Source: JAGPHI01 sp036661035
Lineage (GTDB): Bacteria; Bacillota; Clostridia; Oscillospirales; Ruminococcaceae
Reading direction: 5' to 3'
Assembly (NCBI GenBank): GCA_036661035.1
Contig: JAVWZM010000001.1
Location: forward strand, 1 to 64,000
DNA length: 64,000 bases
Made by a program: the position numbers and the translations under genes. The notes under the pieces were generated by a model that was not told the origin of the DNA, did no database searches, and saw only the letters and a list, made by a program, of their open reading frames with translations. Of the stretch, positions 1-8,364 are shown in pieces; the stretch's first letter is position 1, and each line of letters begins with the position of its first letter.

Positions 1-47
1 CGGCATATCAAAAGCATTAAAGATTATTAACAGGAGGAAGATGCACA

Positions 48-491
48 ATGGTAATCAAAACAAGAGATTTTGGTGATATGGAGATTAGCGAGGACGGAAT
101 TGTAAAATTTGCCGAGCCTATTTTGGGATTTGAAACACATACTGATTTTGTGCTTTTGTACGATGACGAAATGGGCGCAGTGTTTACATGGGTTCAATCC
201 ATAGACGATAGCGAAATATGCTTTATAGCAGTTGCACCCACCTTGATAGATGCTGAATATTCTCCGGTGCTGCCAAAATCGGCACGTAAAGCACTTGGCC
301 TTGCAAATGGCGAGGAGCCGATTTATCTTGTGATTACCGTGATAACGCCTTGCCTTGCCGACGCTACGGCAAACCTAAAAAGCCCGATAGCAATTAACCC
401 TAAAAACAACAAGGCTATGCAGGTAGTGCTAGACGAAGACTATCCTGTTCGCGCGTTGCTTTTGCAGCCGGAGGAGGACGCAAAATGTTAG
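48..491 (+). CDS. fliW: Flagellar assembly factor FliW
   Basis: The 147-residue product has the length and sequence character of FliW, including the early phrase ILGFE and the late region LKSPIAINPKN. In the family, FliW binds newly made flagellin and also binds CsrA, so it couples flagellin level to CsrA-controlled translation. An AGGAGG site ends about 10 bases before the ATG. The gene overlaps csrA by 7 bases, the usual partner-switch arrangement. The rest of the flagellar locus presumably lies upstream of the window. Confidence 0.95.
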   Translation: MVIKTRDFGDMEISEDGIVKFAEPILGFETHTDFVLLYDDEMGAVFTWVQSIDDSEICFIAVAPTLIDAEYSPVLPKSARKALGLANGEEPIYLVITVITPCLADATANLKSPIAINPKNNKAMQVVLDEDYPVRALLLQPEEDAKC

Positions 492-733
492 TGCTTAGCC
501 GTAAATGTGGGCAGGTGCTGCATATCGGTGATGATATTCATATCACAATCTCCGATATACAGGGCGACAAAGTAAAAATAGCAATAGATGCCCCACGGGA
601 AATGAATATTGTGCGTGATGAGCTTTTGCAGGTGGTAAATGCAAATATTGCCGCTGTGCATAAGGTGGAAAATGTTTCCGTTAAAAATCTCGGCGCACAG
701 CTAGGGAAAAATATGGGGCAGCAAAAACCGTAA
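485..733 (+). CDS. csrA: Carbon storage/translation regulator CsrA
   Basis: The protein opens with MLVLSRKCGQ, the conserved first strand of CsrA, and continues through the RNA-binding region REMNIVRDELL. CsrA dimers block ribosome access at GGA-containing leaders, in Firmicutes chiefly that of flagellin, and are antagonised by FliW. At 82 residues it is slightly longer than typical, with a polar tail after about residue 60. The start lies inside the end of fliW, with a GGAGGAGG site 7 bases upstream, so the two are translationally coupled. A strong terminator follows directly. Confidence 0.96.
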   Translation: MLVLSRKCGQVLHIGDDIHITISDIQGDKVKIAIDAPREMNIVRDELLQVVNANIAAVHKVENVSVKNLGAQLGKNMGQQKP

Positions 734-740
734 AAAAAAC

Positions 741-772
741 GTGCCCGGAAAACCGGGCACATTTTATTATAA
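741..772. terminator. Bidirectional terminator between csrA and the PilZ-like gene
   Basis: A perfect 8-bp GC-rich stem (GTGCCCGG / CCGGGCAC) closes on an AAAA loop. It is flanked by an A-run on the left and a T-rich stretch on the right, so it can end csrA transcription on the plus strand and the convergent gene on the minus strand. Confidence 0.9.
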
Positions 773-779
773 AAATATT

Positions 780-1394
780 TTAGTCTTTATCAAGCATGTT
801 TTGCCGTCTTGCAAAATATCCTGCAAGTATTTCTTCGTTTTCGGGGCTTGAGGCAAGCACATTGCAAATGAGAATAGCGGAATTGCGCATTATCATCACG
901 CGCTCCGTTACCTGCACAAGCATATCGTCTAAAAGCAGGCTCATGCCCTCGGCAGACAGTGCCAAATGTGCGCCTTCGTCTACAAACTCCATGGTGCATA
1001 TCTTTAAGGTATCTGGGGAAATATAGCGCACAAAGCCTGAAAGCTTATCGCCCTTTTGTATGCTGAAATGTGGCGCTTTTACAAGGTATATGTCTGCGGC
1101 AAGATTTGCATTGCAATCGAATATGCGATGCGCCTCGCGCAGAGAGGTGCTGTTTATACCCACCACCTGTAAAAGGCGGCGCGACGACAGATACACCTGC
1201 CCCGTAAAACGGTCAAGCTCGCGCTCGCCTAGGGTGCGCACTACCTGCACAGTTTCGCCTATGCGTATTAAGGGCACAAAATCGCCCGTAAAATTTACAG
1301 TGCCTTCTTTGTTTTGCGAGAGAAAGGCTTGCCCATATTCTAAAAATTGGCCGCCCGCTGTTTTAAGTGTGGCAGAAAAATAAATGGGGTTCAA
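780..1394 (-). CDS. Unknown protein, possibly a degenerate PilZ-domain protein
   Basis: I do not recognise this 204-residue soluble protein with confidence. It has no membrane segment. Residues 1-75 look like a beta-rich domain of the YcgR N-terminal kind (FTGQVYLSSRRLLQV). The second half ends in a helix (EEILAGYFARRQ) like the end of PilZ domains. The canonical PilZ c-di-GMP residues (RxxxR and D/NxSxxG) are not evident. The start is TTG, supported by an AAAGGAG site 9 bases upstream. It is transcribed convergently to csrA and divergently from the FlgN-like gene, so a motility-related job is plausible but inferred only from context. Confidence 0.6.
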   Translation of the reverse strand: MNPIYFSATLKTAGGQFLEYGQAFLSQNKEGTVNFTGDFVPLIRIGETVQVVRTLGERELDRFTGQVYLSSRRLLQVVGINSTSLREAHRIFDCNANLAADIYLVKAPHFSIQKGDKLSGFVRYISPDTLKICTMEFVDEGAHLALSAEGMSLLLDDMLVQVTERVMIMRNSAILICNVLASSPENEEILAGYFARRQNMLDKD

Positions 1395-1431
1395 TACAAA
1401 GGGCTCCTTTCAGAAAATAAAGAGGTATACT

Positions 1432-1905
1432 ATGAGCAGTAAAACCACTATTTTAAAATTGCTCCAAAAAAAGCTGGAGCTGTTTACACAATACGAAAAA
1501 GAAACCGACAATTTGCTATCGGCAACGGTAGATACTATGGAAGATTATATCACAAATCGGGCTGCCATAGCAAATGATATTGATGCAATTAGCTGTGAAA
1601 TACATAATATTTTTGCGGCAAATGAAGATAAAACATTGCAGGACACTGTTTTATGCAAATGCAACGACTCGAAGGTAAAGGCGGAGCATAGAGAAATATA
1701 CGAAGTATCAAAGCAAATTTACGCAATTATAAGCCGCGTACAGGAAACGGAAAAGCAAATTACAGAAAGCATGAAGCTAACTCGTGCAAAGCTAAAGGAA
1801 CGTATTAACGACACTAAAAACACCCCAAAAATAGCAAGATATCTTGAAAATCTTACAGCAGGCAGAGAAGACGGTTTTTTATCGGATTTAGAAAAAAAGG
1901 TGTAA
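1432..1905 (+). CDS. FlgN-like helical protein, putative flagellar export chaperone
   Basis: The 157-residue product is predicted almost entirely helical. Its N-terminal stretch (LLQKKLELFTQYEKETDNLL) resembles the FlgN fold, which chaperones hook-filament junction proteins for flagellar export. It lies directly before fliD and fliS, which supports a flagellar role. The reading frame is open from 1384, but that upstream part would overlap the divergent neighbour. The ATG at 1432 has an AAGAGG site at proper spacing and was chosen. Family assignment is by shape and context, not by strict motif. Confidence 0.6.
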   Translation: MSSKTTILKLLQKKLELFTQYEKETDNLLSATVDTMEDYITNRAAIANDIDAISCEIHNIFAANEDKTLQDTVLCKCNDSKVKAEHREIYEVSKQIYAIISRVQETEKQITESMKLTRAKLKERINDTKNTPKIARYLENLTAGREDGFLSDLEKKV

Positions 1906-2003
1906 AAATTATTCAAAACACTTAATTTACAAAATATCTGTCGATAATTATATTAGAGAAGTAACATAATTTAGAAAACTAACCTTTTGAAGGGAGAATA
2001 TAT

Positions 2004-4823
2004 ATGGCTATAAATTCATTAACACCTACAAGCCACGGTTTTTCAGGCTTGGCTTCGGGTATGGACACACAGAGCATGGTGCAGAAAATGCTTGCCGGAA
2101 CTCAAACTAAAATAGATATGAAAACCCAGCAAAAGGCAGTGCTTGCCATGAAGCAGGGCATGTATCGTGACGTTGCGGCGCAGCTAAAGGCGTTTCAAAC
2201 CACGTTTTTTAGCTTTACCAATCCGGATACGCATTTGCTGTCAAATAGCTTTTTCAAAACCATGAACGCGGCTACCACTTCGGCTTTTTATAAAGCGCAG
2301 GCAACAAGCGACGCCACTGCCGGCAACATAACCATAAACAGCATTAAGCAGCTTGCCACTAACCACAAAGAGGTTGCGGCAAACACTGCAACAGGTGCCC
2401 TTGCAGGTAAAGTAGATGCAGAGGCACTTAAAAAGCTGACCGATGAATATGTAACCGCAGGTAAAAACACCTTGGATATCACCACCAATGTGGGCGGTAC
2501 GGCAAAAACCATTAAGATAGAAATATCTGCCATAGCCGGCAAATCTACAGGCGAGGTGGCAGATACAATAAGAGGGCTAATGAGCGCGCAGGGTGCCGGC
2601 GAAAAAGAAGGCGTGCATGTTCAGTTTACCAACGGAAAAATAAGTATTCAAACCGATGATAAAAGCGCAGTAACAATTACAGGCACAGAAAAATCCTTGA
2701 GCATGCTGGAAAATAGCGTAAGCGCCGACGGGACACTGTCTTTTGGCTTTAACTCTAAGGCAGCACTACCCAAAATAGAAGTAACTGTTGACGGCATTAC
2801 AAAAAATATCAGCTTCAATCCTTTTATGGAGCAAGCCGGCACAGGTACAGTTGCGGCAGATGCTAAAAATATCGCCGCACAGCTTAACACTAATATGAAA
2901 GCCGCCTTTGGCGCAAGCGTATCAGTGGAAGAAGCAGGCGGAAAGATTACTTTCAAATCTTCAAACCCAAGCAGTAAAGTAACGCTTGTGGGCGAACATT
3001 TGGTAATGGACGCCATCGGTATTAAATCCGGTTTATCAAACAAAATTGTGCGCGGCTCGGCAATTGGCAATATCAATTTTGCATCGCCACTTTCGGGAAA
3101 TGTGCAAAAATTCAGCATAAACGGCATGGATTTTTCTTTTGATAATTCCAATTCTCTTAATTCTATTATAGACGAGATAAACCAGAGCGCGGCAGGCGTT
3201 AAAATAAATTACGATGCCAACACCGATAAATTCAGCATGGAATCTACCGTGCAGGGAGATATAGGCGTAGCGGCAGGTACAAGCGCATTTAAAATAACAC
3301 AAACAGAGGGCAACTTAATGTCTTCGCTGTTTGGCGTGGGCTCGTCAGGTAATTACACAAGCGCAAATCTTACCAAAACCATGAACCCAACGGTGGATTA
3401 CGATAAAGCGGCTGTAATAGATTTTAAAGGTGGAGATGTAAGCATAAATGTGGGCGGCAGCGTAAAAACCTACACTTTAGGCGCGCACACCACAAAAGAA
3501 AGCCTTGTAACAGAGCTTAACAGTAAGCTTGCCGCAGATTTCTTTTCGGAAACTCCGGGCAAAAACGAGGGCGATCCTGCTATTAAAACCCCAAGTATTC
3601 AGTTTGAGGCAAGCGCCGACGGCAAAACACTTACTCTTAATTCTAAGGTGCAAACGGCAAGCGTTGTGGGCGAGGGCTTAAATGTGCTTGGCTATACCGA
3701 AAAAATAGATGCCAACACAAAAATGGGCGACCTTGGCTTTAAGAATTTTACATATGAGGTAAACGGTAAACAAATAAATGTTGCAGAATTTGGCACACTT
3801 GGGGATTTCGTAAACAGTATCAACAGCGCTCTTGGCGCGGGCAACGGTACAGCAACCCTTAAAACCATTGGCTCCACACCGTTTATAGAGCTTGCAGGCG
3901 TTAAAATCCCCATGGTTTTCCCTGCGGGGCCGGCAGCTAAGCTATTTGGCGAAAATGTGCAGCCTGCCGATGCAAAAGGCGCAAGCTTTGACCAAACTCA
4001 AACTGTGCTGGGGCAAAATGCAAAAATTACCGTAAATGGCGTAGAGCTTGAACGCTCCAGTAATAATTTCACCATAGAGGGCGTAAACATTACATTAACA
4101 GGCACCACCTCTACCGCAAGCGATATAAGCGTTTCTCAAGACACCACAAAGATTTTTGATACCGTGAAGAAATTCACAGAGGAATACAATAAGCTTGTAA
4201 ACAGTATCAACGATTTACTTGGCTCAGATACCACTTATAAAGCATATCCTCCGCTTACCGCCGCACAAAAAGCAGAGATGAGCGACAAAGAGATAGAGGT
4301 GTGGGAAGAAAAATCCAAGGGCGGCTTGCTGCGAGGGGACTCCACTTTACAGGGCGTACTAAACAGCCTGCGCGGCACATTGTATACAAAGCCCGAGGGC
4401 GGCGTGGCACTATATGACCTTGGCATTACCACAGACTATTTTGGCACAAAAGATAACCTTGTTATTGCAAATGAGGCAGACCTTAAAAAGAAAATTGCCG
4501 AAAACCCAGACGGTATTCGCAAGCTGTTTACAGACGCGGAAAAAGGCCTTGCCACTATGATGAACACCGCAATAGATAAAGCGGCAAAGGCGTCTAGCAT
4601 AGATCCGGGCAGCCTTGTGTCCATGGCAGGCGCAAAGGGTGTGCCAAACAGCGACTCCACCATAGCAAGGCAGATGAAGCTTATAGACGATAGCCTAAGC
4701 AACCTTAACAACAAATACAAAAGCGAATACGACAGATACTGGAAACAGTTTAACAATATGGAGCAAATGATACAGAAGATGAATTCGCAAAGCTCGTGGC
4801 TGTCGCAACAATTCAGTAGTTAG
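2004..4823 (+). CDS. fliD: Flagellar hook-associated protein 2, filament cap FliD
   Basis: The N-terminus (GLASGMDTQSMVQKML, about residues 15-30) is the FliD D0/D1 entry helix. The C-terminal coiled coil ends with MNSQSSWLSQQFSS, as in FliD family members. FliD caps the growing filament and guides flagellin folding. At 939 residues it is roughly one and a half to two times the common length. The surplus sits between about residues 120 and 660 as several beta-rich modules of similar pattern, in which a GGKITFKSS-like or DGKTLTLNS-like strand is followed by a xVxxGEx-L phrase. An AGGGAG site precedes the ATG. fliS follows after 13 bases. Confidence 0.95.
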   Translation: MAINSLTPTSHGFSGLASGMDTQSMVQKMLAGTQTKIDMKTQQKAVLAMKQGMYRDVAAQLKAFQTTFFSFTNPDTHLLSNSFFKTMNAATTSAFYKAQATSDATAGNITINSIKQLATNHKEVAANTATGALAGKVDAEALKKLTDEYVTAGKNTLDITTNVGGTAKTIKIEISAIAGKSTGEVADTIRGLMSAQGAGEKEGVHVQFTNGKISIQTDDKSAVTITGTEKSLSMLENSVSADGTLSFGFNSKAALPKIEVTVDGITKNISFNPFMEQAGTGTVAADAKNIAAQLNTNMKAAFGASVSVEEAGGKITFKSSNPSSKVTLVGEHLVMDAIGIKSGLSNKIVRGSAIGNINFASPLSGNVQKFSINGMDFSFDNSNSLNSIIDEINQSAAGVKINYDANTDKFSMESTVQGDIGVAAGTSAFKITQTEGNLMSSLFGVGSSGNYTSANLTKTMNPTVDYDKAAVIDFKGGDVSINVGGSVKTYTLGAHTTKESLVTELNSKLAADFFSETPGKNEGDPAIKTPSIQFEASADGKTLTLNSKVQTASVVGEGLNVLGYTEKIDANTKMGDLGFKNFTYEVNGKQINVAEFGTLGDFVNSINSALGAGNGTATLKTIGSTPFIELAGVKIPMVFPAGPAAKLFGENVQPADAKGASFDQTQTVLGQNAKITVNGVELERSSNNFTIEGVNITLTGTTSTASDISVSQDTTKIFDTVKKFTEEYNKLVNSINDLLGSDTTYKAYPPLTAAQKAEMSDKEIEVWEEKSKGGLLRGDSTLQGVLNSLRGTLYTKPEGGVALYDLGITTDYFGTKDNLVIANEADLKKKIAENPDGIRKLFTDAEKGLATMMNTAIDKAAKASSIDPGSLVSMAGAKGVPNSDSTIARQMKLIDDSLSNLNNKYKSEYDRYWKQFNNMEQMIQKMNSQSSWLSQQFSS

Positions 4824-4836
4824 AGAGGTGAAAGAA

Positions 4837-5256
4837 ATGTATAATCCGTATACCAGATACACAGAGCAATCTGTTATGACCATGACAAACGGTGAAATGC
4901 TTGTGCGCCTATACGACGAAACGGCAAAGCAGATGAATGCAGGGCTTTCACATATTGCCAACAATGATGTACTGGCGACAAATACAGCTTTGCAAAAAGC
5001 ACGTACAATCTTAAATTATCTTACACAGACATTAGATTTTAAATATCCGATATCCCAAAACCTTTCAAGCCTATACGAATTTTTTACAAGGCAGATAGTG
5101 CTTGCAAATTCTCACATGGACGCACAGCCCATTTTAGATGTGATACCCATGATAGAGGAATTGCGCGATACCTTTGCCCAAAGCGAAAAAATTGTACGCA
5201 TGCAGCAAGGCGCAAGACAGCCGATGACTATGGGCGGCCTTGCAATGAACGGATAA
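4837..5256 (+). CDS. fliS: Flagellar export chaperone FliS
   Basis: The product (139 residues) starts MYNPYTRYTEQSVMTMTNGE and has LVRLYDET, both typical of FliS. FliS binds the flagellin C-terminus in the cytosol and prevents premature polymerisation. A GTG at 4828 is in frame but overlaps the ribosome site. The ATG at 4837, 6 bases after AGAGGTG, fits better. It is co-transcribed with fliD and followed by a strong terminator. Confidence 0.95.
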   Translation: MYNPYTRYTEQSVMTMTNGEMLVRLYDETAKQMNAGLSHIANNDVLATNTALQKARTILNYLTQTLDFKYPISQNLSSLYEFFTRQIVLANSHMDAQPILDVIPMIEELRDTFAQSEKIVRMQQGARQPMTMGGLAMNG

Positions 5257-5300
5257 TTGCAAAAGATGCCAGACAAGTAAATACAGCACAAATAATAACA

Positions 5301-5345
5301 ATACGCACTGTAATGAAACTTAATGTCATTACAGTGCGTATTTTA
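5301..5345 (+). terminator. Terminator after fliS
   Basis: A perfect 16-bp stem (5301-5316 pairs with 5326-5341) with a 9-base loop is followed by TTTAT. It ends the fliD-fliS transcript. Confidence 0.9.
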
Positions 5346-5380
5346 TGATTAAACGATATTTATTGCCGAATTGCGCGATT

Positions 5381-5448
5381 ATATAGCATATATGGGCGAT
5401 TTTTTGCTGCGGCAATTATGCCGATGCATATGCGACAATATGCTATAT
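5381..5448. repeat. 11-bp inverted repeat enclosing the serA stop codon
   Basis: ATATAGCATAT (5381-5391) and ATATGCTATAT (5438-5448) are perfect inverted copies around 46 bases that contain a further GC-rich dyad (GCGGCA ... TGCCG). The right arm holds the serA stop codon. It may act as the serA terminator stem. Its GGCGATTTTT segment also resembles the core of the dispersed repeat A, so it may be a worn copy. Confidence 0.5.
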
Positions 5449-6603
5449 CACTCTTACGCGGATAACACCGTCTAAAGCCATAAGCTTTGCGGATATATCA
5501 TCAGGCACATTGCCAAGGGTATCAAGCATGGTATATGCGTAGTCTTTTTTAGATTTATTCACCATGTTTTCTATGTTTAGCCTAGCCTCGGTGGTAACGC
5601 CTGTAATGCCGGAAAGAATACCCGGCACGTTTTTATGGGCTACGCATATCCTGCGTCCACCTGCAAAGGGCAGGCTTACGGCAGGGAAGTTTACGCTGTT
5701 TGCAATATTGCCGTTTAAGAGATATTCGCGCATTTCGTCTGCAGCCATGCGCGCGCAATTGTCCTCGCTTTCGGGGGTAGACGCGCCAAGATGCGGCACA
5801 CACACAATTCCGTCTTGGCAAAGCAACGCGTCATTTGGAAAGTCTGTAATATATCCGCCCACTCTGCCGGATTTAACGCCCTCTAAAATAGCATCTGTGT
5901 CCACAAGCTCACCACGGGCGAAATTAAGTATGCGCACGCCGTGTTTCATTTGGGCAATGCTTTGCTTATTGATAAAGCCCTTGGTTTCGGGTGTGGCGGG
6001 AATGTGTAAGGTAATATAATCGCAGCTTGATATAATATCAGCCACATTAATGCAATGTTTTACACTGCGCGATAGGCTCCATGCCGCCTCAATGGATATG
6101 TACGGATCGTACCCAAGTACTTCCATGCCAAGATGTGCGGCGGCGTTTGCCACCTTTACGCCTATTGCGCCAAGGCCTATTACGCCAAGACGTTTGCCGC
6201 TAAGCTCGGGGCCTACAAATTGGTTTTTACCTTTTTCTACAAGCTTTGGCACGTCGGCATCTTTGCCCTTTAGCGTTGCCGCCCATTTGATGGCGGGCGC
6301 AACATTGCGGCTTATAAGCACAAGCGCGCCAAGCACAAGCTCTTTTACTGCGTTTGCGTTTGCACCGGGAGTGTTAAACACTACAATGCCTTGCTCGCTG
6401 CATTTATCGGTTGGGATATTATTTGTGCCTGCACCGGCGCGGGCTATGGCAAGCAGGCTTTGCGGCAAAGGCATATCGTGCATGTCAGCACTGCGCAGCA
6501 AAATGCCGTCAGGCTCTGCCTCGTTATCTATAGCAAAAAGATTATTGGAAAGACGCTCCGTGCCTTTCGCGGAAATGCTGTTAAGCGTTTTAATATTATA
6601 CAT
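5443..6603 (-). CDS. serA: D-3-phosphoglycerate dehydrogenase SerA (short ACT-domain type)
   Basis: This 386-residue enzyme oxidises 3-phosphoglycerate to 3-phosphohydroxypyruvate, the first step of serine synthesis. The NAD-binding motif GLGAIG lies at about 143-148, the catalytic Arg in NFARGE at about 230, and the catalytic His in PHLGAST at about 271. The usual acidic triad member is not obvious in DFPND, where the family normally has a Glu. Residues 315-386 form a C-terminal ACT domain, the likely serine-feedback module. The start has an AAGGGGG site. It follows serC after 21 bases, in one operon. Confidence 0.93.
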   Translation of the reverse strand: MYNIKTLNSISAKGTERLSNNLFAIDNEAEPDGILLRSADMHDMPLPQSLLAIARAGAGTNNIPTDKCSEQGIVVFNTPGANANAVKELVLGALVLISRNVAPAIKWAATLKGKDADVPKLVEKGKNQFVGPELSGKRLGVIGLGAIGVKVANAAAHLGMEVLGYDPYISIEAAWSLSRSVKHCINVADIISSCDYITLHIPATPETKGFINKQSIAQMKHGVRILNFARGELVDTDAILEGVKSGRVGGYITDFPNDALLCQDGIVCVPHLGASTPESEDNCARMAADEMREYLLNGNIANSVNFPAVSLPFAGGRRICVAHKNVPGILSGITGVTTEARLNIENMVNKSKKDYAYTMLDTLGNVPDDISAKLMALDGVIRVRVI

Positions 6604-6624
6604 TATGCTTTCCCCCTTAATACA

Positions 6625-7710
6625 TTATGCGTTTTCGGCGGCGAATTTTTTCATTAATTCCACAAGCTTTTCTACGCCCTCTTTAGGCATGGCGTTGTAA
6701 ATAGACGCGCGCATGCCCCCTACACTGCGGTGCCCCTTTAGGTTTACAAGCCCTGCCTTAGCGGCCTCTGAGCAGAACATGGCGTCCAGCTCCGCCGAGG
6801 GGCTTGTGAAAGTAACGTTCATTATACTGCGATATTCTTTTTGCACAGGGCTTTTGAAAAAGCTTTGCGAATCGAGATAATCGTACAGCACAGCGGCTTT
6901 GGCGTTGTTGTTTGCCTCCATATTTACAAGGCCGCCAACGTCGTTTTCTATCCATTTAAGTACAAGCCCCATCATGTATATGGTGTAGCAGGGCGGTGTA
7001 TTGTACATGCTTTCGGCACTAATCAATGTGTCGTAATTTAGCATAGATGGCACATTTTCGGCAGCATGCCCGATTAAATCCTCGCGGATAATCGCCACCG
7101 CCATGCCGGCAGGCGCCACGTTTTTTTGCACGCCAAAATAAATTACGCCATATTTTGATACGTCGCAGGGCTTTGATAAAATACAACTGGACATATCCGC
7201 TACAAGTGCGATATTAGAGGGCGGTGTCGGCAGCTTGGCATAGCGAGTGCCATAAATGGTATTGTTTTCGCAAATATGCACATAGCTTGCGTTATCGCTG
7301 TATTTTAATGTATCAACATCGGGAATACAGCTAAAGTTTTGCTCTGCACTACTGGCTATGATATTTACCTTGCCAAATTTTTTTGCCTCGCTTGCGGCTT
7401 TTTTGCTGAACTGGCCTGTTACAATGTAATCTGCCTCACCGGTGAGCATCAAATTAAGCGGAACCATGTCGAACTGCATGGACGCGCCGCCTTGTATAAA
7501 GCCTACCTTATAGTTATCGGGAATGTTCATCACGCGGCGCAAGGCTGCCTCGGTTTCTTTTATAATGGCGTCATATACGCTACTTCGATGGCTCATTTCC
7601 ATTACGGATTGCCCACTTGTACCGTATTCCAAAAGCTCTGCTTTTGCGGTTTCAAGCACTTTTACGGGCAGCATAGATGGGCCCGCGCTGAAATTGTACA
7701 CTCTTGCCAT
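6625..7710 (-). CDS. serC: Phosphoserine aminotransferase SerC
   Basis: The product (361 residues) begins MARVYNFSAGPSMLP, the SerC signature, and carries the PLP lysine in FGVQKNVAPAG. It converts 3-phosphohydroxypyruvate and glutamate to phosphoserine. The frame is open 12 codons further upstream, but the ATG at 7710 matches family N-termini and has a GGGGG stretch upstream. No serB lies nearby. It is the first gene of the serC-serA operon, under the promoter at 7772-7799. Confidence 0.95.
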   Translation of the reverse strand: MARVYNFSAGPSMLPVKVLETAKAELLEYGTSGQSVMEMSHRSSVYDAIIKETEAALRRVMNIPDNYKVGFIQGGASMQFDMVPLNLMLTGEADYIVTGQFSKKAASEAKKFGKVNIIASSAEQNFSCIPDVDTLKYSDNASYVHICENNTIYGTRYAKLPTPPSNIALVADMSSCILSKPCDVSKYGVIYFGVQKNVAPAGMAVAIIREDLIGHAAENVPSMLNYDTLISAESMYNTPPCYTIYMMGLVLKWIENDVGGLVNMEANNNAKAAVLYDYLDSQSFFKSPVQKEYRSIMNVTFTSPSAELDAMFCSEAAKAGLVNLKGHRSVGGMRASIYNAMPKEGVEKLVELMKKFAAENA

Positions 7711-7742
7711 TATTTTGTACCCCCACATAAAATATTTTAGAT

Positions 7743-7799
7743 ACACTTTACTAAAATAAAGTGTTAATATAATTATAGAGCAAACTACAATATTGTCAA
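7743..7799 (-). promoter_or_regulatory. serCA promoter with downstream dyad
   Basis: On the minus strand, TTGACA (7794-7799) and TATAAT (7772-7777) are separated by 16 bases, a near-ideal sigma-A promoter. Between the -10 box and the gene lies a perfect 8+8 inverted repeat with a 6-base spacer (7743-7750 and 7757-7764), placed where a repressor operator would be expected. Confidence 0.8.
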
Positions 7800-7910
7800 A
7801 TAGAATTTGCAGGGCAAAACAAGGGCGTTTTTGTGCAAATTTTCAATAAAAGCTTTACGGATAGGCATTTTAGTTATAAAATGTATGTAGTGCGCGGACG
7901 CTTTGCAAAA

Positions 7911-8041
7911 TAGGCAGTATTGCGTTTGACAAAATGCTATATTGCGCTCAAAGCCTATGGCGGATAAAATCGCCACGAGGGGACATAGCAACGATTGCAA
8001 CCTTTAAAATACCACTTATAATAAGGTAAGCTGCTATATCG
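7911..8041 (-). repeat. Dispersed repeat family A, copy A1
   Basis: Read on the minus strand, this stretch starts GATATAGCAGCTTACC, contains TTTTAAAGGTTG and CGTGGCGATTTTAT, and ends near AATATAGCATTTTG. The same ordered blocks occur at 19131, 26797 and 53553. It encodes no protein. It fills the space between the serC promoter and the small membrane protein gene. Confidence 0.8.
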
Positions 8042-8075
8042 CGGCAAAATTTGCGCCAATAAGGAGTACAAATAA

Positions 8076-8261
8076 ATGATAGCAATAATAATTATGGTGG
8101 CTATGCTGGACATTGCAGGGCGCATAGTTGCCCTTATAATGCTTATGCAAAACGGAAATGTGAAAAAGCTGCAATATCGTACATGGGTTTTACTTTGCGC
8201 TTTTTTAAATTTTGCGTGGGTGGCGTATTTGATAATGGGCATGGGCAAAAAAGACGTATAA
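8076..8261 (+). CDS. Small two-segment membrane protein, PLDc_N-like
   Basis: The 61-residue product has two hydrophobic stretches (about 2-23 and 36-54) around a basic loop, and a short charged tail (GKKDV). The pattern LQYRTWVLLCAFLNFAWVAY resembles the N-terminal membrane domain of cardiolipin synthases (PLDc_N) when found alone, but the match is loose. An AAGGAG site lies 10 bases before the ATG. Its function is not known. Confidence 0.6.
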   Translation: MIAIIIMVAMLDIAGRIVALIMLMQNGNVKKLQYRTWVLLCAFLNFAWVAYLIMGMGKKDV

Positions 8262-8272
8262 TGCGCAAAAAT

Positions 8273-8330
8273 AAGACGGCTCGTGAATTTGTGTAATCGA
8301 AATTACTTCAAGAGCCGCCTAAAATTTATT
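8273..8330. terminator. Bidirectional terminator between convergent genes
   Basis: AGGCGGCTCTTGAA on one strand pairs, with two mismatches, with its partner at 8274-8287. An inner hairpin (GTAAT / ATTAC) caps it. T-rich sequence lies on both sides, so it can serve the small membrane gene and the DUF1700 gene. Confidence 0.75.
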
Positions 8331-8364
8331 TTTGTTTGCTATTTTTGTTTAACGCTGCGCAGAT

